Positions 10,914-23,295 of a DNA stretch of 64,000 nucleotides are shown here, piece after piece. Made by a program: the position numbers and the translations under genes. Each line of letters starts with the position of its first letter. Position 1 is the stretch's first letter. Below the pieces are notes generated by a model that was not told where the DNA came from, ran no database searches, and worked only from the letters and a program-made list of their open reading frames with translations. This DNA is from Xanthoparmelia taractica (lineage: Eukaryota > Ascomycota > Lecanoromycetes > Lecanorales > Parmeliaceae): assembly GCA_033085395.1 (NCBI GenBank), contig MU853186.1, forward strand, positions 186,001 to 250,000. Direction: 5' to 3'.

Positions 10914-13900
10914 GGTAGTGAGGATGAAGTTTCTTAGGGGTTTGATAGAGAGAGCGGTAGCTGTAGTGGAGATTTGTCTCAAGGACAACACCAATATAAA
11001 GCGTGACTTCGTAAAAGGCTGGGGGAGTGTTGGCGAGTATGCCAGATGGACCCTAGGCAGATGTTGTGGATGGGCTGATCTGGGGTCGGCTGGATCCGAA
11101 GAAGGACTAGTGTAGATTATCGAAGGTGGATGAAGGATTATCGTTTGGAGGCTACGGAAGTGCCGAACGGAGCAACAGAGAATTGGTAAGGTCGTGGGTT
11201 ACCGGTGTTATAAGCCGGATGATTGGAGAAGAGTGTGCCTCTTCTCGATAGAGCAGATTATCCGTGTGCTGAAAGAGTGGAGGATTATTTTCCGGCCTGC
11301 GGAAAGACGGTCTTATAAATCCGAGCTGGTCGTCCCGTGTGCTCAGAGCGTCGAGCTCGTAAAGCGTAAAAGATTGTGATTGTTGTTTGAGTACAGTTGA
11401 GCAAATTGGAGGAGTGAAGCAGTTGGAGGGGCTTCAGTGGGGGCTCTCCGCCTGGATCGTGTGGGAAAGTTGGGTTTAGATTGGTTTTGCACTACTGCAT
11501 CGGAGCCTCGGGCGGTGCCTGGTGATAGTCGGGGGCCAAAAGATCTTAGTGCAAGTTGGTAACGCAAATCGAGGAAGTCTGGCGAACAAGACTGGCTGGG
11601 AGGAGAGACAGTTGGGAGGGCTGGCCGGTGGGCTGTCGAGGAAGTATAAATTTGTAAGTCGTGTCCAACGTCTTTCCACGAATCAATGCGAACCTCAAAA
11701 CCAGTTGAGGGTGATACGGCGGCGAAGTGGTGAGAAGGACGTGCAGAAGAGAATGATGAAGCGGCCAATGAATGTAAATGATTGAGGGTTGAGTTGTCGA
11801 TGTTCCGGAGAAAAACAGAAGGCAGAGCGAAGGGGCAGCTTCTTTATCAATGTGCAACGGTGAGGATCGCCCTTGGCGTGAAGATGAAGCAAAGACGGGG
11901 GGCCCCTATGCGTAGTGCCCCGCTGTTGTATGAGGTTAAAAATGAGATGAAGATTCAAGTGGTTGAGAAATGAACGAGGTATTGATAAGAATGGAATCAG
12001 TGGACCTGGTCTATTTTCCCCCTTCCCTTCCCGGCGGGTGGCTCGGTGGGGGGAGGAATTTTGAAGGAATTGTCTGGGTTGAAGGTGGACACAGATGAAA
12101 GATTGAACCGAGTGTGTGGCCTTGTACAGGTAGCACTTGAAACGAGGGGTTGATTGGATACCCGCACTCCCTTGTTCTTCGCTTCTGCTTCACTTAGCGC
12201 GCGGCCTTAGAGACAAGCCAATCAGACATGCAATTCTCCACATACCTTTTAAAATAGTAAAGAGAGAAGAAAAAAAAGGCAATAGGCTTGGGCCACTGGT
12301 TTGTGCGTCGTTATGACTTTCTCAAGCCCCTTGGTTCTTGTTTCACCCAATCTTCTTCTTCTCCTTCTTCAACTCTCTTGAAACGTCAAGTCGAACCTGA
12401 AGCCAAGATGCAGAGTTGGTAGGGCGGTCAAATCTTCCTGAAGTAGATCAAAAGCGGGTCCTGCAGGGCGAGTGTGAAGATGAGGCTTGACTGGCCCGAC
12501 TAACAAGGTCAACTCCTGTCGAACTGCTCGACGCGTATCCGTGTAAGGAGGTGGTCGACCCGAGAACGCGGAAAAGCGTTAAAGAGACGAGCCAGTAGAT
12601 TAAAGGTGTGAGTAAATATCAATATGATATGAAAGGTCTATTGATATCTATTTATCGATGGATGAAAGCTGTCCAAAGAGAAAGCTGTCAAATGGAATGA
12701 AGGAAAAGAAAGGATCCATGACCTTATACTCTAGACCTCGTGTCCCATGGTTTTGCCATGTGCGCAAAGGTACTTGGTAGTGAATGGCCCGTGAGGAAGG
12801 AAAAGACATTAAACATTTGTTTCCAAGATGGTAATGGCTGCCGGCTGAGCTGCCGGCGATGATCTGGAGCAGGCAGCTGAGTAGATCCAGTGGTCGAGCA
12901 TCTTTTTCATTTTTCCATTCGACGGGCCTTGTGATCATTTTTTACCTTATTTTCATCGACAATTCTTGAGCCCCCTTTCCGCCATTTGGCTTCCGCCAGT
13001 AGCCGGGCGAGAATAGGGCCGAGCAGGCATATGCTGCAGGCTTCATTGTGCAAATCAACCATTTTGAATTTTGCTGGCGTCCGAGGTTGGTGTAAATGGG
13101 TGTATTGCCAGTGGCTCATGTTTGCTGAATGTCCGGTTAGACCTGGCTGAAGATGGTAGGTAGCACTTAGGTCTAGATTTCAAAGCGTCGACGATCCAGA
13201 CCAAACCGTTTGATTGGACAAGTGCACCTCCGAACAATTGAGGCTGAGGAAAAGGTACTTCGTAGTGTGGCTGGGTTTGCTGCGGAGAAGAGCCCCTCCA
13301 ACTGTGGCGCTCTGCCAATCTGATGTTTGTATCTCCGCCCATTAAGGGGATTCATTCGGCTTGGCCTTCTATATACCTCGGCAAACAATCTGTGAATGGT
13401 CAAGGAACTTCTTCGACTTTCCTCCACAAGGATATTCGATGCGGCATCTTCTTGCCTCTTCCATACCTTATCCATGTCTTCCGAGACGAACTGCTCCCAC
13501 GCTCCGGGATGCACCGATACGCGGCTCCTTTGTCTACAAGCACACACGCAAACAATAATCATATTTGCCGACTCCCTCGCTTTGCCCTTCTTATTATTAT
13601 CATCGGTCATTTAACTGAGCCCCTTTGGACGACGCACAAACGACGCCGATCTTCAATCCCTTCAGGAATAGTCCTCCGCCCCTCGATGATTAACAGCCGA
13701 TGCAAAAGACTCTCCAACAGCTTGATCCGTCTTCCATTATTTGCTGACCGCTCTCTTCTCTAGATGAAGCCCGAGGTCAGAGCACTACGATGCGCGCCAA
13801 CAGATGGCCCTAGATTCTGCAAATTTGATACAAGACTTCTAAGCTGGCTGCATCATCACCACAAAGACGGCGTGGGCGGCTGGCTGAGATGCATTAACCT

Positions 13901-14953
13901 GCAGGATTCTCTGCCCGTGAAGAACGCTGGCCACGACGGTCCTATACCTACCTGGCCAGGAGCTGCTCGTCCGTCCTTGTAAGCTTCTGGCTCTCCAACA
14001 CCTCATGTTTGACCAATGCATTCTGCTTTCAAACAGCTATACATAGCTACAATTTCACGAGGGCAATCTTGTTGCTAGGACGCTTGGCTGCTTAGGCGCC
14101 GTTCGCAAATTGATTCTGCTGGCCGTTTCAAGCTTACTGAGTTACCACGGAATTGATTCTTCAACTAGGTCTAGGCGCTGTTAGTAAGCCAGTACTTCAT
14201 ATGATGAACGTCGTCTCCCTTTCTCAACTCTCTTGCCCCTTTACAGAGTATAAGCTAGATTGTCGACGTCATGCCGCGGCCAATCCTGTTGCTACGGAAA
14301 GCCTTTTGCATCTTGAATTTTCAACCGATCTTTGACCTCCAGCAGAGGCCATGATAATCGGCGCCACTGGTCGCGGAAAGCTGAAAGGCTGACCGAACTG
14401 CCTGGTATATTAGCCATCGAGTCCTTTGGACGCCACAGCTGGGATTCGGCTTGCTATGTGTGAGCCATAGCGTTAAGGAGTTCTTTCTCAGCTTGCTTGC
14501 ACCCTGAGGCGGTGTTCAACAGCGCATTGAAGCGCTGATAGCCAACATACGATAATTAGGCCGTCGAAAAGTCACACCGAGCACTATTGTGGTTCATGAC
14601 TATAGGCGCACTGACCTTACACCTGGCGTTTTCCTTCTGAACGATGATGGGAGCGCAGCGAACCAACGACGAGTCGTAGCATTTAGGGACTCTTCCCCTC
14701 AGAAAACCGGCAGACAGAGGCACTATGCCGTAATTTCAAAGGACGAGGATGCCAGGACGCCAATAAGAGGACTTAGTCAAGAACACGAATCGTTACGACA
14801 ATACTAGCATCTAGAACTCATGACTTGTATACTGTCTATCATCTAATCGTTCTATCATAAGATGAAGGTATCTTCCACTTTTCAAGTCCCCTTTGAATTG
14901 CAATATGATTCTTGAGTGCTCAATGATATTGGATCATGTTTGACCGTCATTCC
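10914..14953. other. Large intergenic region upstream of the cyclin gene
   Basis: About 4 kb lies between the cyclin start and the AHA1 stop. Frames here (for example 11343-11957, 13173-13763 and 14589-14807) have no motif, biased composition or supporting splice pattern, so none is called. An ACGCGT hexamer, the core of the MluI cell-cycle box, lies at 12531-12536, about 1.6 kb upstream of the cyclin ATG. The part next to the cyclin probably includes a long 5' leader. Confidence 0.5.
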
Positions 14954-16132
14954 TCAGAGGACAGTGCCAAACCTTTATACACGAAAATCAGCTTCTATAC
15001 AGTCAAAAGGGCACTTGTAACGCAACTTACCCGAATGTAGTCTTGATGCTCCTCACATAGTATTCCCCCCAATTTCGTCTTGTAACCTCTTCCTGTCCCA
15101 CAGGCACCCCATCCCATTGCACCCTCATCACAGTCACGGCATCTGAATCATTCTGATCGAATCCGATTGTCAATGACGAATAATGTCCCTCCACCCACTG
15201 CCCTAATCGCCATTTCTGGACAATCTTTGTAGGCTCCTCAAGAGATAGATATTCACCAGACACGTTTCCCCCGAATAGTTCGAACTTGCCACCTTTGTGG
15301 GCGCCTTCAAATAGCTTTGGAGGAGCACGTGTGAAAGCGGCGATACGGGCTGGGTCGGTAAATGTTTTGTAGAGTTCGGAAGCTGTGGTACGGAATTCTT
15401 CATTTGACGTCAACGACGTAGTATTCACAGACGGATGACCAGCTGTATTGGCTGTGGCTGTGGCTGTTTTGGGAGCAGATTTGGTGGTGCCAGGCTTGGC
15501 GTTTGCTTGGGAGGCAGTGGAGGTGGTGATGGTCGTCGGCTGCAGGGAAGGGGAGGCACCAGTAGCATGCTGAAGATCTTTGCCGTGTTCAGCGATGAGC
15601 GCGGGACCAAGTTGAGACAGCCTTTGACGAAGTTGAGGAACTATCTTGGAGCGAACCAAATCCTTAACAGGCTGTTTGGAGGAAGAGTCTGAATAGATGT
15701 CTATTTCAAACTGAAAAGATCAATTCAGTCAGCTTCGAGAACGAAGCTAGCTCCAGGGTAAAAAGTAGGGAACATACGACGTACTCATCTTCCTCTGTAT
15801 CATGTGCTACCTCTGGGACTGTGATGGTTCCACTGACATCCTCTTCATCCTTGGCCGAGCCTGCAAAGTGTCAACAAATGCCCCAGTCACTGGTGAAAAG
15901 CGCGTTTACCTTCGTACTCCATTTGTAGTTTCACATCGAACAGTGTGATCACTTTGCCCTTGCGCTGGCTAACATCCACATCTCCATCCATGCTCAATAT
16001 CTTTGAAACAGTCGCGGAGACATCACCCTGTTCAGCGGATGTCCCGACGACAGACTTTTCGAGATACTCTCGAGCCCACTCTCTAACGTCTTTGTTGACC
16101 CAATGCCAATTGTTCGGGTTGTGGAGGACCAT
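14954..16132 (-). CDS. aha1: AHA1, activator of Hsp90 ATPase
   Basis: This cytosolic co-chaperone stimulates Hsp90 ATP hydrolysis. Four exons fit in phase: 15910-16132, 15778-15860, 15031-15710 and a 19-nt last exon 14954-14972 (334 residues). The N-terminal signature NPNNWHWVNKDVREWA and the later LSMDGDVDVSQRKGK are diagnostic. A Thr/Ser/Ala-rich linker leads to the AHSA1/START-like C-terminal domain with YVRSIKTTFGFG. Reading straight on at 15029 gives a stop after TTFG, but a GTAAGT donor overlaps it. Splicing over 58 nt adds the family's hydrophobic end (FGTVL). The start at 16132 matches other fungi. Confidence 0.95.
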
Positions 16133-16655
16133 GCTGGGCAACGTTCGGCTGGAGCAGGTATGGAAACCTAGGGGGTGCGATCAGCTACAAATGCTAGACA
16201 AGTTCTTGAAGCTGAAACAAACGAAATCGCAGAATATCAGATAAAAGGAGATTTGAGCTCCGACAAAGCTAATCAGCAGAAAAAGAGTACAAGTCTTCTA
16301 TGACTGGTGCCAGCTAAAGATATCATCTTTTATTGGGGGCAACGTAAAATAAGCGGAAAAATGTGAGTGGTACTTACCAAGAGACAATAGGTAAAAGATA
16401 GGATTTGAGCTGGTGATGCTTGTTTGACTGCTTTGAAAAGAACGAAGAGTATCTGCGCAGCAAGAGAATCAGAGCAGTGGAAAGCTCTAGAAGAGAGAGA
16501 GTTGCCTTGTCCAACAGCCTCGCTAGCTCAGCCCTAAAGACTACGTACAGTATTCAGGTACGTATTTGGTGGACCCGGCAGATTTTGATAATACTGAGTG
16601 CAAAATTGCAGTACATCTCTCTATTCCCGGTGCAAGTCCAATTGCACTTGATTCT
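16133..16655. promoter_or_regulatory. Divergent promoter region of AHA1 and the GTPBP8-like gene
   Basis: These 523 bp separate two divergent starts. The GTPase frame is open upstream of its chosen ATG to 16566, so a longer N-terminus is possible. I saw no heat-shock element clear enough to annotate. Confidence 0.4.
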
Positions 16656-17679
16656 ATGTCATTAAGAGCCTGTTGGAGGACTCGACTGTACTACCAAAAT
16701 GGATCTCGGCTCTTAAAGTATCTGAGGTTACGCTCTGCGTCCACGGCTCCTTCTCCTAATGGCACCGCCGAACGCCTCAATCGCGACCTTGCGTACTACT
16801 GGGATACAGCACCGCCGACAGCTACCCAGCTTCGGCAGGCTGAAAAGTTCTTTAACGCAGCGCCCCCAAAGCTACTCTTTTCTACTACGACATTCCGGAC
16901 GGTGAAAGACAATGCAGTACCTGAGGTTGCGTTCCTTGGGAGGTCCAACGTAGGGAAATCTAGCCTCCTCAACGCATTGATGGGGCGTAGCATATGTCAT
17001 ACGAGTAGCAAACCAGGGAGAACGAGATCCATGAACTTCTTTGCGATTGGAGGTGAAGATGGGCTTGGCAGTCCAGGGAAATTGGCAGTCTTAGACATGC
17101 CAGGCTACGGAAAGGGCAGTCGAGAAGAGTGGGGACCGGAGATCATGAAGTATCTTGTCGGAAGGAAGCAGTACGCAATGGCTATGGGACTTGGGAAGCA
17201 ATTACACTGAGCTGACAAGATATAGATTACGGCGAGCCTTTTTGCTTGTTGATGCCTCTCACGGTCTCAAACGCTCCGATGAAGAACTTCTTTCCTTGTT
17301 TCGTCAAAACGCGATATCTCATCAGATTATACTGTCCAAGATTGACCGTGTCTTGTTTCCAAAACATCGCCCGTCTGTAGCTCGTATGGAACAAAATTCT
17401 CCAGCATTGAATCGCACATGTCAAGAATTGAGGGGTAAGATACAACCTGGGAATGGGGATGGCCCGGAGGCTCTCGGTGAAATCCTGACATGTAGTGCTG
17501 AGGCAAAGCTCGAAGGGAACAAGCTCGGTATCAAAAACATCAGATGGGCAGTGCTTGCAGCCACAGGCCTTGGCGAAGCGAAGAGGAAGCTATTGCCGTC
17601 AGACTTGTCGGCCAATATACCAAATGATAGTGTCTTCACTGGGGACACTGTTCACCCAGACTCGATTCACCAACGCTGA
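16656..17679 (+). CDS. Mitochondrial EngB/YihA-type GTPase (GTPBP8-like)
   Basis: Exons 16656-17170 and 17226-17679 join in phase (322 residues; 55-nt intron, GTACGC...ATAG). All five G motifs are visible: P-loop GRSNVGKSS at about 95-103, the switch Thr in PGRTRS near 123, DMPGYG at 147-152, SKID at 209-212 and CSAEAK near 275. The N-terminus has Arg, Ser and Leu with few acidic residues, as in a matrix presequence. Family members act in ribosome assembly, here presumably of the mitoribosome. Starting at 16656 leaves this presequence; an in-frame ATG at 16566 would add 30 less suitable residues. Confidence 0.92.
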
Positions 17680-18235
17680 TTATTACAAGCCAGCAAACGT
17701 CCCGGTTCTAATCCCCCAAGTCTTGCAGCAATCGAATCCCAATGTCAATCGGTATTCCCGCTATGGATCCTACCACCAGTACTGATTTTCCGCACGCCAA
17801 CGAGTATATTAGGTGTGATCCCTTCAGTCTTCAACTCTCGACGTCCTCAAGCCAGTGAATGTAAACAACCGGTCCCCCATTTGTCCGTCAAGCGGACTCT
17901 GACAACCATTCTCAGATCAGCAAAATTCGGCAGTTCTAAAATCAAAAATGCATAGAAACCGGAGCATCATCGTTCCCTTCACAATTAGTAATCAGCAAAT
18001 TCAAGATTTCAATCCCAAGATTTTGGGCAATCGAATGGGCATGATCAACATCTGTGTATTTTTGACCGCTGAGATTAATGATAAAAGCCTGTCAGATGCG
18101 CCACTGCCTTTGCATGCGGTTGTCAGGGGGGGCGCAATCTTCCTCCACGAATCGACCAGATCAACTTTTTGCATTAGGAACGACCATGCTCAATCAATAG
18201 CGCGTGCTCCACATGACCGCACTCCAAGATCCATT
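17680..18235. other. Intergenic region between convergent genes
   Basis: About 550 bp between the stops of two convergent genes. A plus-strand frame at 17948-18289 has no recognisable feature and is not called. Confidence 0.5.
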
Positions 18236-18851
18236 CTAATCTCGCTTCTCGACATATATGTCAAGACCCAGCTCCTTCAAGCTCGGTAAAGTGCAGCCTC
18301 TAACTAAGTCCCACTTGATCATGTCCTCGACAACAATTGTCTCCTGTTTTTGAGCGACGAGAGCCCCCACATGACCAGCTAAGCCGGGTGAAAAATAACC
18401 CTGAGAGCTCGGTGACATCTCGCTCTCCTCGCAGCCTTCGTCAATCCAAACATCAACGACATTGCCCTCCTGAGAATGATCCTCTCCCTCATCGAATGCA
18501 GACTCCCTGGCGCCAAGCCAGCCCAACCCTTTCCCTTTCACCTGCACCCGATCTGGAGTCCTAGTGGGTGACCAATCCCAAGCTGGAGTCTGGAGCGCAG
18601 GACATTCCTGGAAGGATACGATGACGAGTTTGGCGTGTGGATTGGCTGTAGGTTCTGGATCCATTGATGCTATATACATCAGTCAGTAAGGAAGGCCAAT
18701 CATTTAGGGCTTGAGGAAAGGGAGAGGTGAAGGGCAAAGGAGTTAAACTACCGAGGAGGAGAGAAAGTGGAGCGGTATTGACAGTATGGATGAGAGAGCC
18801 GCCGTACTCTAACGAAGCGGGAGGTGAGGGCAGTCCTTGGTGGCTAGACAT
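18236..18851 (-). CDS. Uncharacterised 177-residue acidic protein
   Basis: Exons 18752-18851 and 18236-18669 join in phase 1 across an 82-nt intron with GTAGTT...ATAG. The protein starts MSSHQGLPSPPASLEYGG. It has a Trp-rich centre (PAWDWSP), an acidic stretch, and ends in a segment of alternating hydrophobic and charged residues with Lys-Arg-Asp at the C-terminus. I do not recognise the family and see no signal peptide or membrane segment. The frame closure, the ATG in a normal context and the convergent neighbour support a real gene. An alternative start inside exon 2 would shorten it to about 142 residues. Confidence 0.55.
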
Positions 18852-19812
18852 TGTTATAAGCTGAGTCCGGATCGTGGAGGTGAGAACGCTTTGAGCCGAC
18901 AGTAACTGGAAGTGTTGTGTTTTGGAAGAGTGAATACTGGAAGGAAAAGATGATCGTCTGAAAGCTAAGTGTAGGGAGTATAAGGTAGGCAGACTACCTT
19001 GAATACTTGGCAATAGAGGTCAGGCCAACGAGATGGAATGGCAGAATCCAACCGCTCTCAGAAAAAGGGGTGGTAGAGGCTGGCCAAGCCAGCGCAAGCT
19101 AGCTATGAGGATGGAGGAAAATTTGTTGCTGAAGGAAGATAGAATAGAGCGATGGTACCTTGCGAGCTCGCCAAGGGCATAAACTGTGTATATGTATTTC
19201 TGGGTTCTAGCGAAGGAGCCACAAAAGACGTTAGTATAGATATCGCAGAAGAGGGCAAGTTTTTCATAAACACTTGTTCATTCTGTATAACAATAGATGG
19301 TGACACTGATTGTGAACAGCCGTCAATGACTATCAATGGAGCCGCAGAATATAAGACAACAATAGCAAGGAAAGCAACACTAGGTATTCTGGCGTCAGAT
19401 CTAATAAAACAATGAGTCTCTTGGAAGACACTGCTTCTTCCAAGGTTATTGCAGATAAGTCAGCGATCGTGGGTCGACCTGCAGCAGTTGGGGCGGACAT
19501 GCCTGCAAACGGGGACAGCGAATGGAAAAGAGTATTCGGAAAATTTCTAGCTATGTTATGCTTGCTATGGTAAACTACGCTCATTTTGGTTGCTGTCGCT
19601 ATGCTCTTCTAGCGGAACTGCTATTCGAAGGTATCGATGTTGCGTAAAGCGTTTCGGGTATCTTACTCAGACATAAGCTATGCTGTTCAAGAGAAGAAAC
19701 AAAATAAAATCAATCGGCGGAGCGACTGCCCCTTTTTACTCATAACAAATGGAGCTCGTGAGATATGCGGCCGTCCTGTAAGATGATGACGGGTAATGCA
19801 AAATGATGTTGA
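18852..19812. other. Intergenic region with weak small-ORF signals
   Basis: Nearly 1 kb between two minus-strand genes. On the minus strand near 19333-19495 an ATG frame encodes about 55 residues ending in a Leu-rich hydrophobic helix. An overlapping frame to 19103 also begins with a hydrophobic stretch. They could be exons of a small membrane protein, but no splice solution was convincing and no family is recognised. Confidence 0.35.
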
Positions 19813-22800
19813 TTAGTCTTCCGCAATAATGTCGGCGTCAGCGGAGGTGTCATGAGGGTCAGAAACTTCTTGCCCATCCACATTGACGACAATACGGCGG
19901 CCTCGCCTGTGTCCTGGAACACCATCCCTAGAGGCGCCAAAGTCCAGAACCTGGATGAGATGCTTAGCAGCTATCAAACGCATGCCCATCGGAAATCTTA
20001 CCTCGATATAGGTCAAATTATTGCGCTGGACCGCAGCGACGCATCTTCGCTCGTTAAACTTTACCTGCCATACTCCGCTAAGATCGGTCAACAGATCTTT
20101 GACAAAGTCGCCCGTTGCGACATCCCACATCTTCAGAGTTCGATCTGACCCAGAAATGACTTTCTGGCCATCATGTTGAAAGCAAGTGATTGCGCCAGTA
20201 TGTGCACTCAATGTGCTCCTACAATGGCCATTTTCGGGATCCCATATTCGTAAAGTTGAGTCAGCTGCGGCAGAGACAAGACGATCCTGCTGCAAATCCA
20301 GAAGGCCAACCAGAGATGAATGGCCTTCGAGGTTAAACAACACGGTCCCGGTTTCGAGCGACCAGACCTTGACTAGATTATCCATCGAGCCGCTAATGCA
20401 GCGTTTTCGTTTATTGTCCAGGACGACGCTATAAACCTTCTGAGTATGCCCTTGTAACCGGTGGAGGGTTTCACCCGTTGATATTTTCCACACTCGTACA
20501 CTGCAATCATAACTTCCGCTGACGAGCGTATCAGCGTAAGCGGCAATCGCACGAACCGAATGATGGTGACCGGCGAGAGTACGGACGAAGTATTTACAGT
20601 CGGCGTTTTCGTCTGGTGCTGGTCCTGTCTGGAAGAGTGGAGCATCCCCAGGTTTGGGCAGTTTCCATACTCGAAGGTTTGAATCTCGAGAACCGGTAAT
20701 GATGAGTGGCTGTTTTGGCATCATTTGATCTCGACTCTTGTCTTCGACGGGCGTCGGCATCAAGATCTGCAAGCACCGTACAGTAGATGTATGCCCTTGG
20801 AAGACTTGCGTGCATTTACCCTTCTCGATATCCCACACTCGGACAGTACGGTCGGTAGAACCAGAAACAAGGACATTACCTTCATATTGCAGTGCCCAGA
20901 CGCCTCCTTCGTGTCCTTCGAGTCTGGCTCGGAGAGCGCCTGTCTTTGTATCATAGACGTTGATGTTCGAATCATCACTGCCTGTGAGAATTTTGTCTGC
21001 GTCAAACTGTAAGCATGTTACCACATGGCGTTGATGAGCCCTAAAGGCTATGTGGCGAGGCGTGACTTCGTCTTGCATCCAAGTCTTACGAATAATGTGA
21101 TGCCTCATGTAAATTGACTTGAACAGATGCAAATTCTTAAGACTCGGTAGCCCGATGCGAGGATATGGCACGGCGGCAGCAGCCGCATTGGCAGCTGCGT
21201 ATGGACCATCTGCCGATGCCAAGTCCAGAAAAGCTTCGTCTTCGAGATCTATTGAATCCATCGAGGTGGAATGAATCCTCTTTTGGTGTTTGCGACTTGT
21301 TGGTTTCGACCTTGACTTTGCTTTTCGCTTTGACTTTTTGCTCTGTGGAGTGGCAGAACCGCTCTGTGAGGCTGCAAATGGACTCGTGGCCGAGTGTCCT
21401 CGGTACATGCGTGATGAGACCGACAAATCTGTATCCGAGGGATTCGTCGAAAAAGCGCTGAGGTCCTTCTCATGGTCTCCTGTCTGAGATTCGGATTGCC
21501 AGCCCCATCCTTCGCGGACCGCCCTTGGAAGCTCGCCTTCTGGTAGAATGTAGTTATCAACGTCAAACAGGCGCTTCCATATCTTCTCGGAAGAGTCAAT
21601 GAGCTGTCTCCATCTCTTTGATACTTGAGCTGCACGACAAAGTGTCTTGACATCGAGGTTGCCTATCACGTTCAGACAAAGCTCGACTGGGAGAAGCCTA
21701 AGAAAATCGCACTTGAGTGCCGGGTTAACCACGTCAGCGACAAAATGAAGTACTGGCTTTGAGCAACGGCGTAAGAATTGGTACATGAGATAGCTCTTCA
21801 TCTCCTCCGGCATGGCTTCGAAAGTATCGACCATAGATGGCAGGCTTAACAAAGATCGTGTTGACAGTGGACCGTTGGTGGAGGCCACTTCCTTGACTGT
21901 CGGTTCTGAGGTCTCTCCATTTTGGGTATTGTGCAAGGTTTCGTCGGAAGTGCTTGATCCCGTACTGTTCTGACTCTGAGAAAGTAGAGATTGAGAGTTG
22001 CCATTGGTACTTGAACGTCCCAACATGGGTTGCTCAAAGTATCCTCTGCGACTCTGAATGTTCGCCGCCGCAGTGACTGGAGACAGACTTGGACTAGGCA
22101 GACTAACATCTTGTGCAGCAGTAGTATCGAGTATACTTGGCCTTGGGCGATCTGGCTGTCGGAATTGCGGAAATCTCTCGTCTTCATCATTTTCCATGCG
22201 AGGAGTCATGGCGGATCCGATGCCTAGATCTCGCCATGCCAATTGAACTTCCGAATCCTCAATCATTTCGTGCTCATGATTGATAGCATCGTCCTCACGA
22301 GATGTTACTCCTCTTGTAGTTTCTAACCTAGGGCTTAAAATCTGAGCATCATCTTCGTTTGCTGCAGATGCATCGAAAGTGCTCGGTGCCGGATCCTCCA
22401 TATCGTGTTCCTGCATTTCTTCTGACCGCCAGGCCCGAGGTATTTGATGGACGGTGTCGCTCCTGTTCACGTGTGGGGTGATTGGCGTTGATGTCTGAAC
22501 AATCTGCAACCTCGATCGCGATGCTTTCCGTGTTGGGAAGTCACCGTTTCCCAGGCTTGAGCCTTTTGTCCCTCCTGACACTAATCTTCTTTTACGAGAG
22601 CCTCGCCCACTAACCAGCGTAACGGCTTCTGAGATGGATACCGGTGACGCCGATCGCTTACGCCTACTACCTGAAGCGGCGCTGGAGAACTGTTGATGCG
22701 ATGCTGCATCTGGTTCTCTGCTCAGATACTCTTCGGGTCTGGGCGTCTCAAAAGCATGGTTGGATTTCGCAACGGAGCGTAGGGCACCGTGGGAGGCTGT

Positions 22801-23295
22801 TAATGCCTTTTGCTGGTGCTTAAGCTGGCAAGGAACACAACTTGTCAGCTAGAAGATTCTGTCACCTAGCGCAGAGTATATCTTAATGGGTTCACACACC
22901 TTCTCCAGAGTTTCAAGCGTGTCGTCTGCTTCCTGGAACAGAGTCGGCGTCCCATCCACATCGAAGCATAGCCTTTTAATAGATGTCGGTGTTGGTGACG
23001 AAGCCAAGGGATACAGCTTTGGGTCCAAATCATACAGGTGCTGGGGGGCCTTCATTATGATAGGTGGGAAATTGGTAGTAGTTGTTGTAGTAGTTGTAAC
23101 AACTGTAGTTTGAGTAGCTGGAGCGTAGGAGAACTGTCCCAGCACATCGTCCGGGCGGATACCTTCTAGTGGCTGCAACGCTCCTTTCTGCATTGTCTGG
23201 CTTTTCGACATGGTCGGCGAAGTGGCATCAGACTGTGTGGTAAGAACAGGTTCAAGTTCTTGAGGGAGAGGAACCATGGTAGGATGAGGTGCCAT
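19813..23295 (-). CDS. cdc4: CDC4-type F-box/WD40 protein, substrate receptor of an SCF ubiquitin ligase
   Basis: Exons 22900-23295, 20002-22824 and 19813-19950 give 1118 residues. The first half is long and disordered, with a Thr-rich run near residue 65 and basic nuclear-localisation-like patches (SRKRR). An F-box lies at about 510-555 (LPVELCLNVIGNL ... WRQLIDSSEKIWKRLF). A propeller of seven or eight WD40 repeats covers the C-terminal 400 residues, each with GSxDxxVRVW-like ends. Order and length fit Cdc4/Pop1/Fbw7 proteins, which bind phosphodegrons in the nucleus. The first ATG in frame is at 23295. The last intron is 51 nt, in frame and free of stops, so retention would insert 17 residues. 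Confidence 0.93.

Noticed and set aside
13173..13763. Overlapping ORFs on both strands of about 145 codons
   Set aside because: Neither strand has a motif or codon pattern that favours it, so they are treated as chance.
16566..16655. Upstream in-frame ATG extension of the GTPBP8-like gene
   Set aside because: The added 30 residues are acidic and unlike a mitochondrial presequence; the ATG at 16656 gives a better one, although the longer form cannot be excluded.
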